Assembly: GCF_001870465.1 (NCBI RefSeq)
Contig: NZ_MDGK01000052.1
Span: forward strand, 62,001 to 126,000
Origin: Pseudomonas extremorientalis
GTDB lineage: Bacteria > Pseudomonadota > Gammaproteobacteria > Pseudomonadales > Pseudomonadaceae
Length of the DNA stretch: 64,000 nt
Reading direction: 5' to 3'
Shown: one piece after another, positions 51,328-60,078 of the stretch
Position numbering within the stretch: the stretch's first letter is position 1
Layout of the letters: each line of letters opens with the position of its first letter
Position numbers and translations under genes: made by a program
Notes under the pieces: model-generated
The model's database searches: none
Seen by the model: the letters and a program-made list of their open reading frames with translations, nothing else
What the model was told of the DNA's origin: nothing

Positions 51328-52266
51328 ATGCAGCTGGTTCGAGGTCTCCACAACCTGCGCCCCGAGCATCGGGGCTGCGTCGCCACTATTGGCAACTTTG
51401 ACGGTGTTCACCGTGGCCACCAGGCTATCCTGGCCCGGCTGCGCGAACGTGCGGTCGAGTTGGGCGTGCCCAGCTGCGTGGTGATTTTCGAGCCGCAGCC
51501 GCGCGAATACTTTACGCCCGAGACTGCGCCGGCACGCCTGGCCCGTCTGCGCGACAAGCTGCAGTTGCTGGCTGAAGAGGGCGTGGACCGCGTCCTCTGC
51601 CTGGCTTTCAACCAGCGTTTGCAAAGCCTCAGTGCGGCCGAGTTCGTCGACCGCATCCTGGTCGATGGCCTGGGCGTACAGCATTTGGAGGTCGGCGACG
51701 ACTTCCGTTTCGGTTGCGACCGCGTCGGGGATTTCGATTTCCTGCAACAAGCCGGCGTCAACCAGGGTTTTACCGTCGAAGCCGCGCAAACCGTCGAATT
51801 GGACGGCCTGCGCGTGAGCAGTACCCAGGTGCGTAACGCACTGGCCGCTGCCGACTTCGCCTTGGCCGAGCGTTTGCTCGGTCGTCCGTTCCGCATTGCC
51901 GGACGGGTCCTGCACGGCCAGAAGCTGGCACGCCAACTGGGCACGCCAACCGCCAACGTGCAACTCAAGCGCCGTCGTGTGCCGCTGACCGGGGTTTACC
52001 TGGTGAGCGTCGACATCGAAGGCCAATCGTGGCCGGGAGTCGCCAACATAGGCGTCAGGCCCACGGTTGCAGGTGATGGCAAGGCCCACCTGGAAGTACA
52101 CCTGCTGGATTTTGCCGGTGATCTGTATGACCGGCGTTTGACGGTGGTTTTCCACCAAAAGCTGCGTGAAGAGCAGCGTTTCGCCTCCCTTGAGGCGTTG
52201 AAAACGGCGATCAATGCGGATGTCGCCGCCGCCCGTGCACTAGCCGCACCTAGCGCCCATCGCTAA
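51328..52266 (+). CDS. ribF: Bifunctional riboflavin kinase / FAD synthetase
   Basis: RibF makes FMN and FAD from riboflavin. From ATG 51328 it has 312 residues with the nucleotidyltransferase motif ATIGNFDGVHRGHQAIL near 19-35 and the C-terminal kinase domain with LGTPTANVQLKRRRVPLTGV. An ATG 18 bases earlier is possible. It begins the ribF-ileS-lspA-fkpB run. Confidence 0.96.
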   Translation: MQLVRGLHNLRPEHRGCVATIGNFDGVHRGHQAILARLRERAVELGVPSCVVIFEPQPREYFTPETAPARLARLRDKLQLLAEEGVDRVLCLAFNQRLQSLSAAEFVDRILVDGLGVQHLEVGDDFRFGCDRVGDFDFLQQAGVNQGFTVEAAQTVELDGLRVSSTQVRNALAAADFALAERLLGRPFRIAGRVLHGQKLARQLGTPTANVQLKRRRVPLTGVYLVSVDIEGQSWPGVANIGVRPTVAGDGKAHLEVHLLDFAGDLYDRRLTVVFHQKLREEQRFASLEALKTAINADVAAARALAAPSAHR

Positions 52267-52280
52267 CCGAAGAGCCTTAA

Positions 52281-55112
52281 ATGACCGACTATAAAGCCAC
52301 GCTAAACCTTCCGGACACCGCCTTCCCAATGAAGGCCGGCCTGCCACAGCGCGAACCGCAGATCCTGCAGCGCTGGGACAGTATTGGCCTGTACGGAAAG
52401 TTGCGCGAGATTGGCAAGGATCGTCCGAAATTCGTCCTGCACGACGGCCCTCCTTATGCCAACGGCACGATTCACATCGGTCATGCGCTGAACAAGATTC
52501 TCAAGGACATGATCCTGCGTTCGAAAACCCTGTCGGGCTTCGACGCGCCTTATGTCCCGGGTTGGGACTGCCACGGCCTGCCGATCGAACACAAAGTCGA
52601 AGTGACCTACGGCAAGAACCTGGGCGCGGATAAAACCCGCGAACTGTGCCGTGCCTACGCCACCGAGCAGATCGAAGGACAGAAGTCCGAGTTCATCCGC
52701 CTGGGCGTGCTCGGCGAGTGGGATAACCCCTACAAGACCATGAACTTCAAGAACGAGGCCGGTGAAATCCGCGCCTTGGCCGAAATCGTCAAGGGCGGTT
52801 TCGTGTTCAAGGGCCTCAAGCCCGTGAACTGGTGCTTCGACTGTGGTTCGGCCCTGGCTGAAGCGGAAGTCGAGTACGAAGACAAGAAGTCCTCGACCAT
52901 CGACGTGGCCTTCCCGATCGCCGACGACGCCAAGCTGGCCGAGGCCTTTGGTCTGTCTTCGCTGGCCAAGCCAGCCGCCATCGTGATCTGGACCACCACC
53001 CCGTGGACCATCCCGGCCAACCAGGCGCTGAACGTGCACCCGGAATTCACCTACGCCCTGGTGGACGTCGGTGACCGCCTGCTGGTGCTGGCCGAAGAAA
53101 TGGTCGAAGCCTGCCTGGCCCGCTACGAGCTGCAAGGGTCGGTCATCGCCACCACCACCGGCTCCGCTTTGGAACTGATCAATTTCCGTCACCCGTTCTA
53201 TGACCGTCTGTCTCCAGTTTACCTGGCGGACTACGTTGAACTGGGCGCCGGCACCGGCATCGTTCACTCCGCGCCCGCTTATGGCGTGGACGACTTCGTG
53301 ACCTGCAAAGCCTACGGCATGGTCAACGATGACATCCTGAACCCGGTGCAGAGCAACGGCGTGTACGCACCGTCGCTGGAGTTCTTCGGCGGCCAGTTCA
53401 TTTTCAAGGCAAACGATTCGATCATCGAAAAACTGTCGGAAGTCGGCTCGCTGCTGCACACCGAAACCATCAAGCACAGCTATATGCACTGCTGGCGGCA
53501 CAAGACCCCGCTGATCTACCGCGCCACCGCGCAGTGGTTCATCGGCATGGACAAAGAGCCGGTCAGTGGCGACACCCTGCGTGTCCGCTCGCTCAAGGCC
53601 ATCGAAGACACCAAGTTCGTCCCGGCCTGGGGCCAGGCGCGCCTGCACTCGATGATCGCCAACCGCCCTGACTGGTGTATCTCGCGCCAGCGTAACTGGG
53701 GCGTGCCGATCCCGTTCTTCCTGAACAAGGAAAGCGGCGAGCTGCACCCACGCACCGTCGAGTTGATGGAACAAGTGGCCCAGCGCGTCGAACAGGAAGG
53801 TATCGAAGCCTGGTTCAAGCTGGACGCCGCCGAACTGCTGGGCGATGAAGCGCCGCAGTACGACAAGATCAGCGACACCCTCGACGTGTGGTTCGACTCG
53901 GGCACCACTCACTGGCATGTGCTGCGCGGCTCGCACCCGATGGGGCACGAAACCGGCCCGCGTGCCGACCTGTACCTGGAAGGTTCGGACCAACACCGCG
54001 GGTGGTTCCACTCGTCGCTGCTGACCGGTTGCGCCATCGACAACCATGCGCCGTACCGCGAACTGCTGACCCACGGCTTCACCGTCGACGAGACGGGCCG
54101 CAAGATGTCCAAGTCGCTGAAGAACGTGATCGAGCCGAAAAAGATCAACGACACCCTGGGCGCCGACATCATGCGTCTGTGGGTCGCGTCGACCGACTAT
54201 TCGGGCGAGATCGCCGTGTCGGACCAGATCCTGGCTCGCAGCGCCGATGCCTACCGTCGTATCCGTAATACCGCGCGCTTCCTGTTGTCGAACCTGACCG
54301 GTTTCAACCCGGCCACCGACCGCCTGGCGGCCGAGGATATGCTTGCTCTGGACCGTTGGGCGGTGGACCGTACCCTGTTGCTGCAACGCGAGTTGCAGGA
54401 AAACTACGGCGAATACCGTTTCTGGAACGTCTACTCGAAGATCCACAACTTCTGCGTGCAGGAGTTGGGTGGTTTCTACCTCGACATCATCAAGGACCGC
54501 CAGTACACCACCGGCGCCAACAGCAAGGCGCGCCGGTCGGCGCAAACCGCGCTGTATCACATCAGCGAAGCGCTGGTGCGCTGGATCGCGCCGATCCTGG
54601 CATTCACCGCCGACGAACTGTGGGAATACCTGCCGGGCGAGCGCAATGAGTCGGTGATGCTCAATACCTGGTACGAAGGCCTGACCGAACTGCCAGCCGA
54701 CTTCGAACTGGGCCGCGAGTACTGGGAAGGCGTGATGGCCGTGAAGGTTGCGGTGAACAAGGAGCTGGAAGTACAGCGTGCGGCCAAGGCCGTCGGTGGC
54801 AACCTGCAAGCCGAAGTCACCCTGTTTGCCGAAGACGGTCTCACCGCCGACCTGGCCAAGCTGAGCAACGAACTGCGTTTCGTGCTGATCACTTCAACCG
54901 CGAGCCTGGCGCCATTCGCCCAGGCCCCGGCGGACGCGGTTGCCACCGAAGTGCCGGGCCTCAAGCTCAAAGTCGTCAAGTCGTCCTTCCCTAAATGCGC
55001 CCGTTGCTGGCACTGCCGTGAGGACGTTGGCGTGAACCCTGAGCATCCGGAAATCTGCGGTCGTTGCGTCGACAATATCTCGGGCGCTGGCGAGGTTCGC
55101 CACTATGCCTAA
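52281..55112 (+). CDS. ileS: Isoleucyl-tRNA synthetase
   Basis: The 943-residue class I synthetase has the HIGH motif in GTIHIGHALNKILKDM near 64, the KMSKS motif in GRKMSKSLKNVIEPK near 609, and a C-terminal zinc finger (CARCWHC ... CGRC). It charges tRNA-Ile and edits valine. It lies 14 bases after ribF and overlaps lspA by eight bases. Confidence 0.98.
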   Translation: MTDYKATLNLPDTAFPMKAGLPQREPQILQRWDSIGLYGKLREIGKDRPKFVLHDGPPYANGTIHIGHALNKILKDMILRSKTLSGFDAPYVPGWDCHGLPIEHKVEVTYGKNLGADKTRELCRAYATEQIEGQKSEFIRLGVLGEWDNPYKTMNFKNEAGEIRALAEIVKGGFVFKGLKPVNWCFDCGSALAEAEVEYEDKKSSTIDVAFPIADDAKLAEAFGLSSLAKPAAIVIWTTTPWTIPANQALNVHPEFTYALVDVGDRLLVLAEEMVEACLARYELQGSVIATTTGSALELINFRHPFYDRLSPVYLADYVELGAGTGIVHSAPAYGVDDFVTCKAYGMVNDDILNPVQSNGVYAPSLEFFGGQFIFKANDSIIEKLSEVGSLLHTETIKHSYMHCWRHKTPLIYRATAQWFIGMDKEPVSGDTLRVRSLKAIEDTKFVPAWGQARLHSMIANRPDWCISRQRNWGVPIPFFLNKESGELHPRTVELMEQVAQRVEQEGIEAWFKLDAAELLGDEAPQYDKISDTLDVWFDSGTTHWHVLRGSHPMGHETGPRADLYLEGSDQHRGWFHSSLLTGCAIDNHAPYRELLTHGFTVDETGRKMSKSLKNVIEPKKINDTLGADIMRLWVASTDYSGEIAVSDQILARSADAYRRIRNTARFLLSNLTGFNPATDRLAAEDMLALDRWAVDRTLLLQRELQENYGEYRFWNVYSKIHNFCVQELGGFYLDIIKDRQYTTGANSKARRSAQTALYHISEALVRWIAPILAFTADELWEYLPGERNESVMLNTWYEGLTELPADFELGREYWEGVMAVKVAVNKELEVQRAAKAVGGNLQAEVTLFAEDGLTADLAKLSNELRFVLITSTASLAPFAQAPADAVATEVPGLKLKVVKSSFPKCARCWHCREDVGVNPEHPEICGRCVDNISGAGEVRHYA

Positions 55113-55614
55113 CGCCAGTCGTTTCGGACGTCTGGGCTGGCTCGTACTGAGTGTGCTGGTCCTGGTCATCGACCAGGTCAGCAAGGCTCATTTCGAAGGC
55201 TCCCTGCAGATGTTCCAGCAAATCGTGGTGATCCCGGATTACTTCAGCTGGACCCTGGCCTACAACACCGGCGCCGCCTTCAGCTTCCTGGCTGACAGCG
55301 GTGGCTGGCAGCGCTGGCTGTTTGCCCTGATCGCCGTGGTGGTCAGTGCGGTGCTGGTGGTGTGGCTCAAGCGCCTGGGTCGCGATGACACCTGGCTGGC
55401 CATCGCCCTGGCCCTGGTGTTGGGCGGCGCGCTCGGCAACCTGTATGACCGCATTGCCCTGGGCCATGTGATCGACTTCATCTTGGTGCATTGGCAGAAC
55501 CGCCATTACTTCCCGGCGTTCAACTTCGCCGACAGCGCCATCACCGTCGGTGCAATCATGCTGGCGCTGGATATGTTCAAAAGCAAGAAAACCGGAGAGA
55601 CCGTCAATGACTGA
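55105..55614 (+). CDS. lspA: Lipoprotein signal peptidase
   Basis: LspA removes signal peptides from prolipoproteins at the inner membrane. The 169-residue protein has four membrane helices, and the two catalytic aspartates in GNLYDRIALGHVIDF and FNFADSAITVG. It overlaps ileS and fkpB, so translation is probably coupled. Substrates encoded in this window include LolB, BamD, RscJ and RspT. Confidence 0.97.
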   Translation: MPNASRFGRLGWLVLSVLVLVIDQVSKAHFEGSLQMFQQIVVIPDYFSWTLAYNTGAAFSFLADSGGWQRWLFALIAVVVSAVLVVWLKRLGRDDTWLAIALALVLGGALGNLYDRIALGHVIDFILVHWQNRHYFPAFNFADSAITVGAIMLALDMFKSKKTGETVND

Positions 55615-56059
55615 TCAGGTATTGGCTGAGCAACGCATCGGCCAGAACACGGAAGTCACTTTGCATTTCGCACTGCGCCTGGAGAATGGCGACACGGTCG
55701 ACAGCACGTTCGACAAAGCCCCGGCCACCTTCAAGGTCGGCGACGGCAACCTGCTGCCGGGTTTCGAAGCGGCCCTGTTCGGCTTCAAGGCCGGCGACAA
55801 GCGCACCCTGCAGATCCAGCCGGAAAACGCCTTTGGCCAGCCCAATCCGCAAAACGTGCAGATCATCCCGCGTTCGCAGTTCCAGAACATGGACCTGTCG
55901 GAAGGCCTGCTGGTGATTTTCAACGATGCGGCCAATACCGAACTGCCGGGTGTGGTGAAAGCTTTTGATGACGCGCAAGTGACCATCGACTTCAACCATC
56001 CGTTGGCCGGTAAAACCTTGACCTTTGACGTTGAAATCATCCACGTTAAAGCGCTCTAA
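55607..56059 (+). CDS. fkpB: FKBP-type peptidyl-prolyl isomerase FkpB (SlpA)
   Basis: From ATG 55607, inside the end of lspA, it has 150 residues of the SlpA/SlyD type: VTLHFALRLENGDTVDSTFD, then GDGNLLPGFEAALFGFKAGD and an insert-in-flap region, without a His-rich tail. It is placed between lspA and ispH as in E. coli, and is a second FKBP in the window beside slyD. Confidence 0.94.
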   Translation: MTDQVLAEQRIGQNTEVTLHFALRLENGDTVDSTFDKAPATFKVGDGNLLPGFEAALFGFKAGDKRTLQIQPENAFGQPNPQNVQIIPRSQFQNMDLSEGLLVIFNDAANTELPGVVKAFDDAQVTIDFNHPLAGKTLTFDVEIIHVKAL

Positions 56060-56076
56060 CTGACGACTCTGGCCTA

Positions 56077-56178
56077 CTGTACGAGCGAGCTTGCTCGCGA
56101 AAGACCCGAAGGCGCTGCGTTTATCCAGAATGGACGCGACGCCGTTAACGCTCTTCGCGAGCAAGCTCGCTCCTACAG
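56077..56178. repeat. REPIN: inverted pair of GAGCGAGCTTGCTCGC-type REPs
   Basis: CTGTACGAGCGAGCTTGCTC at 56077 and the inverse copy GAGCAAGCTCGCTCCTACAG ending at 56178 form a 102-base REPIN in the gap between fkpB and ispH. It is a third sequence group, distinct from those at 41868 and 45013. The left copy has TGTACG where the right implies TGTAGG, one mismatch. Confidence 0.88.
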
Positions 56179-56198
56179 GGCAAGACACGAGGCACAGC

Positions 56199-57146
56199 AT
56201 GCAAATCAAACTCGCCAACCCCCGTGGCTTCTGCGCCGGTGTGGACCGGGCGATCGAAATCGTCAACCGCGCCCTGGAAGTCTTCGGGCCGCCGATTTAC
56301 GTGCGTCATGAAGTCGTCCACAACAAATTCGTGGTCGAAGACCTGCGTGCACGTGGCGCCATCTTTGTCGAAGAGCTCGACCAGGTGCCAGACGATGTGA
56401 TCGTCATCTTCAGCGCCCACGGTGTTTCCCAGGCGGTGCGTACCGAAGCGGCAGGCCGCGGCCTGAAAGTCTTCGATGCTACCTGCCCACTGGTCACCAA
56501 GGTGCACATCGAAGTCGCGCGCTATAGCCGTGACGGTCGCGAGTGCATCTTGATCGGCCATGCCGGCCACCCGGAAGTCGAAGGCACCATGGGGCAGTAC
56601 GATGCCAGCAATGGCGGCTCCATTTATCTGGTGGAAGACGAAAAGGATGTCGCCAACCTGCAGGTACAGAACCCCGAGCGCCTGGCATTCGTGACCCAGA
56701 CCACCCTGTCCATGGACGACACCAGTCGCGTGATCGACGCGCTGCGCAGTCGCTTCCCGGCCATTGGCGGCCCGCGCAAGGACGACATCTGCTACGCCAC
56801 CCAGAACCGCCAGGACGCGGTCAAGCAACTGGCAGACGAATGTGATGTGGTCCTGGTCGTCGGCAGCCCCAACAGTTCCAACTCCAACCGCCTGCGTGAG
56901 TTGGCTGAGCGCATGGCAACACCGGCGTACCTGATCGACGGTGCCGAAGATATGCAGCGCAGTTGGTTCGATGGCGTCGAGCGCATTGGCATCACGGCGG
57001 GTGCTTCCGCTCCGGAAGTGCTGGTGCGCGGCGTTATCCAGCAGTTGCACGCCTGGGGCGCCACCGGTGCCGATGAACTGGCTGGCCGCGAAGAAAACAT
57101 TACGTTCTCCATGCCCAAGGAGCTGCGGGTTCGCTCGCTGCTGTGA
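56199..57146 (+). CDS. ispH: 4-hydroxy-3-methylbut-2-enyl diphosphate reductase
   Basis: IspH is the last enzyme of the non-mevalonate pathway, a [4Fe-4S] protein. From ATG 56199 it has 315 residues: IKLANPRGFCAGVDRAIEIV (Cys 12), the second Cys in FDATCPLVTKVH near 96 and the third near 197 (DDICYATQNRQDAV), plus SPNSSNSNRL. The open frame upstream runs through the REPIN and was rejected. It ends 18 bases before the fimT-like gene on the other strand. Confidence 0.97.
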   Translation: MQIKLANPRGFCAGVDRAIEIVNRALEVFGPPIYVRHEVVHNKFVVEDLRARGAIFVEELDQVPDDVIVIFSAHGVSQAVRTEAAGRGLKVFDATCPLVTKVHIEVARYSRDGRECILIGHAGHPEVEGTMGQYDASNGGSIYLVEDEKDVANLQVQNPERLAFVTQTTLSMDDTSRVIDALRSRFPAIGGPRKDDICYATQNRQDAVKQLADECDVVLVVGSPNSSNSNRLRELAERMATPAYLIDGAEDMQRSWFDGVERIGITAGASAPEVLVRGVIQQLHAWGATGADELAGREENITFSMPKELRVRSLL

Positions 57147-57163
57147 CGACCCGGTGTGCCGGA

Positions 57164-57682
57164 TCAACTCCGGCACAATGCCTGCTCGGCACGCTCGCTG
57201 CGCAGGCTGATACGCCCGCTGGGCGCCAGCACTACCTGGTGCAGGCTCTGCGCCTGGTCCGTGGCACACACATGCACGGTGCCGGCACGGAAGCCTCCTC
57301 CTGAAAAGATGGGTTCACCCAGCCCGCTGAAGCGCACCTGGGTCTTGAGCGGCCCATTGCCCACGATCAGCACTTGCCCACTGGCCTGGCGCTCCAGCAG
57401 CACCGGGTTGTCATCGTCCTGGGGGCCGCGCCCGCTGATGTCCACGATGACCCGCCACCCCAGGCCCCAATTGTCCTTCAATGCGTAAATAACCACCGCC
57501 CGGTTGCGTGCGATGGCTTCGGTGCGTGCATATCGCAGGCCTTGCGCCAAGGCATGTGCCGCGCTCTGCCGCTGCTGTGATTCCAGCAGGCTCTTGAAGC
57601 TGGGCAGCGCCATGTTGGCCAGGATGCCGCTCACGATCAGCCCGAGCAGCAGTTCGATCAAGGTGAAACCTCGTTGTTGCAT
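57164..57682 (-). CDS. FimT/GspH-type minor pseudopilin
   Basis: The 172-residue protein begins with a short leader and the prepilin N-methylation motif QQRGFTLIELLLGLIVSG (cleavage after Gly 5, Glu +5), followed by a helix and a GspH-like C-terminal domain (RYARTEAIARNRAVVIYALK). It is a minor type IV pilin or FimT-type DNA-uptake pilin. It is divergent from pilV, unlike fimU in P. aeruginosa, which is co-directional with the other minor pilin genes. Confidence 0.87.
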   Translation of the reverse strand: MQQRGFTLIELLLGLIVSGILANMALPSFKSLLESQQRQSAAHALAQGLRYARTEAIARNRAVVIYALKDNWGLGWRVIVDISGRGPQDDDNPVLLERQASGQVLIVGNGPLKTQVRFSGLGEPIFSGGGFRAGTVHVCATDQAQSLHQVVLAPSGRISLRSERAEQALCRS

Positions 57683-57863
57683 GGGCCATCCCTCCGTGGA
57701 TTTGGGTGCAGTCCTAGGTATAGCGTCCCGTCTGGGGGGCGGATGATGGCCTTCATGTCCAAAGTATTTCCCTTTGTTCCGGTTGCAGCGCAGGTGAAAA
57801 ACCGGCGCTAGTCTTGGGCCGCACAGCAGGTTTTAACTGCTCTTTTTTTGGACCTCGACACGG

Positions 57864-58361
57864 ATGACGACGGTAATGCTTGCCTGTACGAACCCCTTTT
57901 TGCCCAATGCCTTATCCCGCGACCAAGCCGGTACGACACTGATCGAAGTGCTGGTCGCAGTGTCGATTCTCACCATTGGCCTGCTTGGCGCGGCGGTGAT
58001 CCAGCTCAATGCGCTCAAGTACACCGACAGTTCCAGGATGATCAGCCAGGCCAGTTTCATTGCCTACGACATGCTCGACCGGATCCGTGCCAATTCCGGT
58101 GCCGACTACACGTGGGGGCGCACCGAGCGTGCCTTGGCCAGCAACGTTACCGCCAGTGTGCGCGACCTGGACTTGCATGATTTCGAGGCCAACATTCGCG
58201 GTTTTGCCGGGGAGAGCGCCAAAGGATCGGTGTCGATCGGTAGCGACGAGGTGACGGTCAGCATCAGTTGGGATGACAGTCGAGGTACTGGCAGGCCGGG
58301 CGCCCGGGAAACCTTCACCCTGACCAGTCGCATCCGCGATGAACCGGGAGTGACGCAATGA
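57864..58361 (+). CDS. pilV: Minor pilin PilV
   Basis: The 165-residue protein has a 23-residue leader ending DQAG, then TTLIEVLVAVSILTIGLLG with Glu at +5, and DSSRMISQASFIAYDMLDRI. This is the PilV type, initiating assembly with PilW, PilX and PilE. The stop overlaps the pilW start by four bases. The gap of 181 bases to the fimT-like gene is a divergent promoter region; I found no strong consensus there. Confidence 0.88.
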   Translation: MTTVMLACTNPFLPNALSRDQAGTTLIEVLVAVSILTIGLLGAAVIQLNALKYTDSSRMISQASFIAYDMLDRIRANSGADYTWGRTERALASNVTASVRDLDLHDFEANIRGFAGESAKGSVSIGSDEVTVSISWDDSRGTGRPGARETFTLTSRIRDEPGVTQ

Positions 58362-59065
58362 GGTGTCTTGTTCGAGGTTTCAGCCTGATGGAGTTGCTGC
58401 TGGCCTTGGCGATGGGGTTGGTACTGGTGCTCTGGGCCAGCCAGGTGGCAATCAACACCAGGGCCTCCAACGCCAGCCAGCAGGCCGCTTTGTTGATGCA
58501 GGATGATGCGCGGTTTGTGCTGGGCAAGCTGCTCCAGGATATCCGTCAGGCGGGCATGTTCGGCTGTCTGGCGACAGCGTTTATCGACAACGCCCCGCCC
58601 GCTTTTGACCGGCCTGTCGCTTGGCGTGTCGGAGGTGGATCAACCTCGCTGACGCTGGTGACCGCGGATGTCGCCGTTGGGGGCGGCACGCCTGACTGGA
58701 CTGTGTTGTCCGATTGCACTGGCAGCGCCCAGGCCTACGCTGGAAGCGCCCCGGCATCGGCACCCGGGCAAATCCGTTTTGCGTTACGCCAAGTTACCTA
58801 CACCTTCGAAGCAGGGCAGTTGAAATTCAGTACGCCTGCATCACCCGCCAAGGCGGTATTGGTGGATAACGTGAAGGCGTTCGATATCAGTTTTGGTGTG
58901 TCGGCCAAGCCTGCGTCAACGGAGGTGGTGCGCTACGACGCCGGCCCCGCCGACGAATCCTTGATACGCAGCGTGCGCATTGTGATGACGCTGCAAGACC
59001 CGACTGCCCGGGTGAAAGACCAGACCTACGCCGTCGTGGCGGCGCTGCGGAACCGGCTGGGGTAG
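58358..59065 (+). CDS. pilW: Minor pilin PilW
   Basis: The 235-residue protein has the prepilin motif RGFSLMELLLALAMGLVLVL with Glu at +5 (cleavage after Gly 7) and the PilW-type pattern LLMQDDARFVLGKLLQDIRQAGMFGC near 45-70. It overlaps pilV and is seven bases before pilX. It belongs to the pilus-tip priming complex. Confidence 0.9.
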   Translation: MRCLVRGFSLMELLLALAMGLVLVLWASQVAINTRASNASQQAALLMQDDARFVLGKLLQDIRQAGMFGCLATAFIDNAPPAFDRPVAWRVGGGSTSLTLVTADVAVGGGTPDWTVLSDCTGSAQAYAGSAPASAPGQIRFALRQVTYTFEAGQLKFSTPASPAKAVLVDNVKAFDISFGVSAKPASTEVVRYDAGPADESLIRSVRIVMTLQDPTARVKDQTYAVVAALRNRLG

Positions 59066-59072
59066 GGCTGCC

Positions 59073-59603
59073 ATGACACTTGCAGAAGGTTTTCGTCTAC
59101 GACAGGCAGGCATGGTGCTGCTGGTCAGCCTGGTGTTGCTGCTGCTGTTATCGCTGATCGGCTTGTCCTCGATGCAGGCTGCGCTCACTCAGCAAAAGAT
59201 TGCCGGTAGTTTCTGGCACCGTAATCAGTCGCTGCAAAGTGCCGAGAGTGGCCTGAGACGCGGGGAATCTGCCATACAGCGTTCATTTGCAGCGTTGCCG
59301 TTATGTCAATCGATCGTCGACTGTGCACCGCCGGAGGCGGCATTTTCGGTGGTCGGGCCTGGAGTGGACCCTGTTTCAGGCATCAGTTGGGTGGCACTGA
59401 AAGGCGGCTTATACGGGGTTCAATCCCTCGGGCCTGCGGTAGGGCTCGCGCATTTGCCAGCGCAAATCCCAGCAGCGGTGTATCGAGTGACGGCAGTCGG
59501 GCTGCACGGGCAATTGCGCACCGTGCTGGAGAGTACCTATGCGCGGGTAGAAGAGGAGGGTGGCTCGCGGTTTCGGCGAGTGGCATGGCGACAACTTCAA
59601 TAA
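59073..59603 (+). CDS. pilX: Minor pilin PilX
   Basis: The 176-residue protein has a leader ending RQAG and a hydrophobic helix MVLLVSLVLLLLLSLIGLSS without a Glu at +5, followed by QKIAGSFWHRNQSLQSAESG, the PilX N-terminal pattern. Absence of Glu +5 is what one expects of the pilin that caps the tip. In P. aeruginosa pilY1 follows; here pilE follows after 11 bases. Confidence 0.88.
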   Translation: MTLAEGFRLRQAGMVLLVSLVLLLLLSLIGLSSMQAALTQQKIAGSFWHRNQSLQSAESGLRRGESAIQRSFAALPLCQSIVDCAPPEAAFSVVGPGVDPVSGISWVALKGGLYGVQSLGPAVGLAHLPAQIPAAVYRVTAVGLHGQLRTVLESTYARVEEEGGSRFRRVAWRQLQ

Positions 59604-59614
59604 GGAGTAGTGGA

Positions 59615-60016
59615 ATGGGCATGGACAGCCAGGGTTTTACCCTGATCGAGTTACTGATTGCCGTGATGATCATTGCGGTTCTGGCCGGGATTGCTTACCC
59701 CGGATACACCGGCTATCTGAAAAAAGTCTATCGCGCTGAAATCGTCGCGCTGTTGACCGAGCAAGCCCAGCACCTGGAGCGTTTTTATGCGAGGAACGGC
59801 AGTTTTATTGATGCAGGCGGCGTCAGTGCAGGCAATGATCACTATAGAATCACCGCTGCATTGAACCCTCAGGACTTCCAACTGGTGGCCACACCGGTCA
59901 CCGACTCGGTGATGGCTGGCGATCCTTGCGGTGACTTCGGCCTGACCGGCACGGGCACGCGAACCAACCCGGGCGCTGCACCGGAGATGTCGCGCAAGCT
60001 GTGCTGGGGGCAATGA
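59615..60016 (+). CDS. pilE: Minor pilin PilE
   Basis: From ATG 59615, with AAGGAG about 8-10 bases upstream, it has 133 residues: leader MGMDSQG, then FTLIELLIAVMIIAVLAGIAYPGYTGY with Glu +5 (written here in part; residues 8-34). The C-terminus has a Cys pair (GDPCGDFGL and KLCWGQ) enclosing a disulfide loop, the typical PilE D-region. It ends the cluster. The open frame further upstream overlaps pilX and was not used. Confidence 0.9.
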   Translation: MGMDSQGFTLIELLIAVMIIAVLAGIAYPGYTGYLKKVYRAEIVALLTEQAQHLERFYARNGSFIDAGGVSAGNDHYRITAALNPQDFQLVATPVTDSVMAGDPCGDFGLTGTGTRTNPGAAPEMSRKLCWGQ

Positions 60017-60078
60017 TGAGGGTGCTCGACGATTGGGCGCCGGGTGCGCTTGTTCCTATTTATCGGCTGGATCAAATG

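Noticed and set aside
52302..54809. Long antisense frame over ileS
   Set aside because: Shadow of ileS for the same reasons; no ribosome site or domain seen.
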